8,109 nucleotides of DNA from positions 1 through 8,109 of the forward strand of contig CADBQK010000528.1 of the NCBI GenBank assembly GCA_902796775.1, read 5' to 3'. This document shows, in pieces, positions 5,345 to 8,109 of this stretch. Under the pieces are notes generated by a model that worked only from the letters and a program-made list of their open reading frames with translations, ran no database searches and had not been told where the DNA came from. This DNA is from an uncultured Lachnospiraceae bacterium (GTDB lineage: Bacteria; Bacillota_A; Clostridia; Lachnospirales; Lachnospiraceae). How positions within the stretch are numbered: the first letter of the stretch is position 1; the number at the start of each line of letters is the position of its first letter. Made by a program: the position numbers and the translations under genes.

Positions 5345-7610
5345 AGACTTTTAACCTCTTTTCGATCGAATCTTTTCCGCCATCCATGTTCTTTGCAATA
5401 AGATCCAGAATATTAATATCTTCATCTTCATATTCAAGACAACCGGAAACAACATTTATTTTATCACCGTTTTTCCGAACAAATAAGACTTGGTCTACAT
5501 CCTGATTGACAACTAAAAGTGGGTTGTGTGTAACCATAATGATCTGCTTCTTTGTCCTGATTGAATTGAAGTATCTAAGAAGCTTTTGGCTTATGTTATT
5601 ATTAGAAATATGGTCTTCCGGTTGATCAATCAAAAATATGCATCTCTCTGTTTCATGCTCTGTCATATATTTAAAATACGCCAGTGACAGTTCTCCAAGA
5701 GTATTTCCCAAAGTTTCATTGCGCTGGGAAGTATCCACTATATAATCTGTAGTCTTGCACATCTCGTCCAAGAAAGAATCTAAATTGTGCTCGAATTGCC
5801 TGTCTATTTGTTCGATTGATGTACAGCGATATATTGCGTTTTTTAACGCATCATATGTCTCAATAGTCTGTAGTGCCTCAAACGTTTTATAGTCTGAAGT
5901 AAACATTTTCCCGAGAAAATCGTCTATTACATCTCTATCATTATATTTTGCTTCAGAATTGAAACTGAATCCATGGCGTGGGTTTATACTACATCCATGA
6001 ATTACTCTTGGGCTATCCGGGAAATGAGTATCCTCAGAATTCTTTCTTGCGGCATTAACAATCTTACTAATGAATGCTTTTCTTTTTTCCAAATAATCCC
6101 GTTGATCCAACTGTTGTGATGTTGCCGCTTCTTTGACTTTTTGATCATACTCTATCTGGGCTGAAACAATATGATTCTTAACCAACCTCTCAACCACTTT
6201 TGCATCAGAAGCTTCATGAACTGCCCCATAGATTTTGCCTAACAATTCAATAATCTGATTCAGCTCATTTTGGAAGTTAACGTAATAATTATCGGATCGC
6301 ATGCGGAAAAATGTTTCCAACAAATTGTGAAGATCCTTGTCATATTGCTCATGCACATTATCGATTTCTGCGTAGTCACTGTCTACAAGCAAATTGATAT
6401 AATATGAGGCCGAATGGATTAATTCATTATATTCTAATGACTCCACTTCAAGCTGTTTATACGCCTCCCTTGTTTTTATCTTTTTCTTTATGCAATCAAG
6501 TATTCCTTTTGAAAATGAAGTGTACGCGGCCCGAAACTCTGAATGATCCACCGGCAAGAAATTGTCAGGGGGAAATAGGCTTCCTTTTCCAAATTTGTCT
6601 ACAATTTGGCCTTGCTCTATGTAAAGTCTCTTGGAACCATCGGTCTCCGAATAGGTTATAGAATTCTTATCTCGAATTTTCTTAACGAAAGACTCTGATG
6701 TTTTCCCCTGGAGTATCTTCAACAACGAAGATTTTCCAGAGCCGTTTTCTCCGATGATAGCTATCAGCCCATTAGTCAACGGAATTGTTTTATCACCGAG
6801 CTGAATGTATTGTACGTATTCTCTATTCCTGTTTTCTTGCTGATTAATTCTCGTTTCTGGAGAAGTCACCGCCATCAATAACCCTTTGAAGGTAGGAAGA
6901 ATATTTGCTCTGGGATGAACAAACTCCGGATTACCCCGTCTAGCATCATGATTCGGATAGGCCGCCCATTCATGGCAATCGCTCCCCGTAATCAGTCCTA
7001 CCTGTACTGGAACCTTCTTAAGATTGTCCCTCAGAATGCCCTCGACATTAGGCCTCTGGAATTCAAGTGCGTTAATGTAGCCTGCCATCAGTAGCTTTTG
7101 CGGCTCCATTGTAGTTTCACTAAGTGAATTATGGTGACCATTGTGTCTATCTAGGCTATTCCTTTGGCAGGCAATTAATATTACATCAAGTCCAATTTCT
7201 CGGAGCAAATCCTCATAATCTCTTTTTGAATAGTAAGCATCTTTGTCTTCCAGCTTGTGCTGCTCGATGGCATCATAAATCTTTTGATAGTTTTCCTTAT
7301 TGTTCTGAGCATCAAAGACAGTAATGATGTGACACTTCGACATCTCTGGGTCAATTTGAACATCAAATTCTACGCCAGCTAAAAGCCCATGTACTTGGGG
7401 ATATTGCCCTGAAGCAATCAATTCATCAAGTTTTTCATATAGTTCCGGCCAAAACCTATTATGATCTGTGATAGAAAACAGTGCAACGTCATACTCATTA
7501 AGCTTTTGAAGCAAAACGTTAACATTCTCAATCGTGGAGGCATCTACAATTCCTCTGCCCTCTTTGTACTTACTCGCATAGGAATGAATATGCAAATCGA
7601 GCTTTATCAT
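5307..7610 (-). CDS. PHP-domain AAA/ABC-type ATPase (TrlF-like), putative defence protein
   Basis: The 767-aa protein joins two enzymes. The N-terminal PHP domain (about 1-250) has the metal ligands of polymerase-and-histidinol-phosphatase hydrolases: DLHIHS (H7, H9), SITDHN (D49, H50), GVE (E81), CHI (H94) and GSDCHE (D211, H213). This predicts phosphoesterase or nuclease activity. The C-terminal ATPase has Walker A GENGSGKSS (287-295), a long helical, partly coiled-coil insert (about 345-520), an ABC signature-like LGELSLAY (638-645), Walker B IFLIDQPED (658-666) and an H-loop MVTHNP (H695). The combination matches proteins annotated as TrlF-family AAA-like ATPases, related in layout to RloC/SMC-like defence ATPases, though shorter than I remember for that family. 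ATG 7610 is chosen because AGAGGAAG lies just upstream; the ATG at 7628 overlaps that ribosome binding site and lacks one. It forms an operon with the 119-aa gene. Likely role: ATP-gated nucleic-acid or nucleotide cleavage during infection (inference). Confidence 0.85.
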   Translation of the reverse strand: MIKLDLHIHSYASKYKEGRGIVDASTIENVNVLLQKLNEYDVALFSITDHNRFWPELYEKLDELIASGQYPQVHGLLAGVEFDVQIDPEMSKCHIITVFDAQNNKENYQKIYDAIEQHKLEDKDAYYSKRDYEDLLREIGLDVILIACQRNSLDRHNGHHNSLSETTMEPQKLLMAGYINALEFQRPNVEGILRDNLKKVPVQVGLITGSDCHEWAAYPNHDARRGNPEFVHPRANILPTFKGLLMAVTSPETRINQQENRNREYVQYIQLGDKTIPLTNGLIAIIGENGSGKSSLLKILQGKTSESFVKKIRDKNSITYSETDGSKRLYIEQGQIVDKFGKGSLFPPDNFLPVDHSEFRAAYTSFSKGILDCIKKKIKTREAYKQLEVESLEYNELIHSASYYINLLVDSDYAEIDNVHEQYDKDLHNLLETFFRMRSDNYYVNFQNELNQIIELLGKIYGAVHEASDAKVVERLVKNHIVSAQIEYDQKVKEAATSQQLDQRDYLEKRKAFISKIVNAARKNSEDTHFPDSPRVIHGCSINPRHGFSFNSEAKYNDRDVIDDFLGKMFTSDYKTFEALQTIETYDALKNAIYRCTSIEQIDRQFEHNLDSFLDEMCKTTDYIVDTSQRNETLGNTLGELSLAYFKYMTEHETERCIFLIDQPEDHISNNNISQKLLRYFNSIRTKKQIIMVTHNPLLVVNQDVDQVLFVRKNGDKINVVSGCLEYEDEDINILDLIAKNMDGGKDSIEKRLKVYGKENRLDNAAI

Positions 7611-7643
7611 GGTTTTACTTCCTCTCATTGCTACTTTCTTTAG

Positions 7644-7682
7644 CTGTAAAACAGATGTTGTAAATGTCTTTTGTTTTTACAG
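7644..7682. promoter_or_regulatory. inverted repeat upstream of the PHP-ATPase operon
   Basis: CTGTAAAACA (7644-7653) and TGTTTTTACAG (7672-7682) are inverted copies differing by one T, separated by 18 bp that holds a further TGTAAAT (7659). The repeat lies 34 bp before the chosen start codon, where an operator would be expected. I could not identify a convincing -35/-10 pair nearby. A regulator binding TGTAAA half-sites is a possibility; a hairpin in the leader is another. Confidence 0.4.
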
Positions 7683-7730
7683 AACCCTTTTCCAGCCGAC
7701 AGCACCCTACGGCCACCTACAGGAGAAGCT

Positions 7731-8109
7731 CTAAAACTTAAATGTGTCCTTAATACCGAGCCACTTCTGATCCTTGTCCCTCAGGTTCAGTGGTACACAA
7801 TCAACGGTATAGCCTTCAGCACTCGCCGTTCCCTTATACTCTCCCACCAGCTTCGGCCACTGAATACCGATCGCCGGATCATTCCAGGCCATCCCGCCTT
7901 CATCATTAGAATGATAGAAGTCATCGCAGAGATAACAGAACTCTGCCACATCACTCAGCACCAGGAATCCATGAGCAAATCCACGAGGGATGAGGAACTG
8001 ATGCTTGTTCTCTTCAGTGAGAATCTCGCCATGATACTTTCCATAGGTTGGGCTGTCAGCTCTCAGATCCACCGCAACGTCAAACACAGAACCTTTAATC
8101 ACACGAACC
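7731..8109 (-). CDS. rfbC: dTDP-4-dehydrorhamnose 3,5-epimerase, 3' part
   Basis: The 125 residues present are the C-terminal two thirds of an RmlC/RfbC cupin epimerase, which converts dTDP-4-dehydro-6-deoxyglucose to the L-rhamnose precursor in the cytoplasm. Diagnostic segments are VRVIKGSVFDVAVDLR, the YGKYHGEIL strand, FLIPRGFAHGFLVLS, EFCYLCDDFY and EGGMAWNDPAIGIQWP. The frame is open to the window edge (GTG 8102 is an internal Val codon, not a start), and members are usually about 180-190 aa, so some 60 residues lie outside. The gene ends at TAG 7733-7731. No strong terminator is evident before the PHP-ATPase gene 120 nt downstream. It belongs to a surface-polysaccharide locus and marks the edge of the island-like region. 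Confidence 0.93.
   Translation of the reverse strand, partial: VRVIKGSVFDVAVDLRADSPTYGKYHGEILTEENKHQFLIPRGFAHGFLVLSDVAEFCYLCDDFYHSNDEGGMAWNDPAIGIQWPKLVGEYKGTASAEGYTVDCVPLNLRDKDQKWLGIKDTFKF

Noticed and set aside
6404..6661. Plus-strand open frames antisense to the PHP-ATPase and TIR genes
   Set aside because: They lie opposite well-supported genes, lack ribosome binding sites and have no coding character.
7683..7730. Terminator after rfbC
   Set aside because: Only a 4-bp GCCG/CGGC pairing with a long loop is available and no T-tract follows it.

Overview
The window looks like a piece of a low-to-mid GC Gram-positive genome, most likely a Clostridia/Lachnospiraceae-type gut Firmicute. The grounds are AGGAGG-like ribosome binding sites before most genes, a small protein beginning MARPKKK of a kind common in Firmicutes mobile elements, an SSB-type acidic tail resembling Bacillus SsbA, and a C-terminal domain in the TIR protein that recurs in clostridial proteins. 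The placement is inference; there is no rRNA or tRNA here to anchor it.

Layout, right to left, because almost everything is on the minus strand. At the right edge lies the 3' part of an rfbC-type dTDP-sugar 3,5-epimerase, an ordinary cell-surface polysaccharide gene. Next comes a two-gene unit. Its first gene encodes a 767-aa protein with an N-terminal PHP metal-phosphoesterase domain and a C-terminal ABC/SMC-like ATPase (TrlF-like architecture). The second overlaps it by 38 nt and encodes a 119-aa acidic protein ending in DDEELPF, which closely resembles the C-terminal tip of bacterial SSB. Then follows a patchwork of fragments: a 42-codon ORF, a truncated MARPKKK protein, a HEPN-type Abi_C domain fragment that starts exactly where the MARPKKK frame is lost, an intact 285-aa HEPN-like protein with an RNEMVH motif, and a frameshifted gene remnant. 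A 17-bp perfect inverted repeat with repeated TTACATAAT units closes this part.

On the left, a truncated AraC-type regulator (the only plus-strand gene) diverges from a 583-aa TIR-domain protein that has its own promoter (TTGCGC-17-TATAAT). The TIR protein has a helical N-terminal region, a central TIR domain with a putative catalytic Glu, and a C-terminal beta-rich domain. Downstream of it lie decayed small ORFs on the minus strand, one of them with an in-frame amber stop.

The region reads as a defence or genomic island. Three nucleotide- or nucleic-acid-directed effector types (PHP-ATPase, HEPN, TIR) lie side by side, interrupted by remnants of mobile-element genes and regulators. The best candidate for an undescribed system is the PHP-ATPase with its SSB-tail-mimic partner. 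The second is the TIR protein with its unusual C-terminal domain. All functions are inferred from sequence; no phenotype is known.
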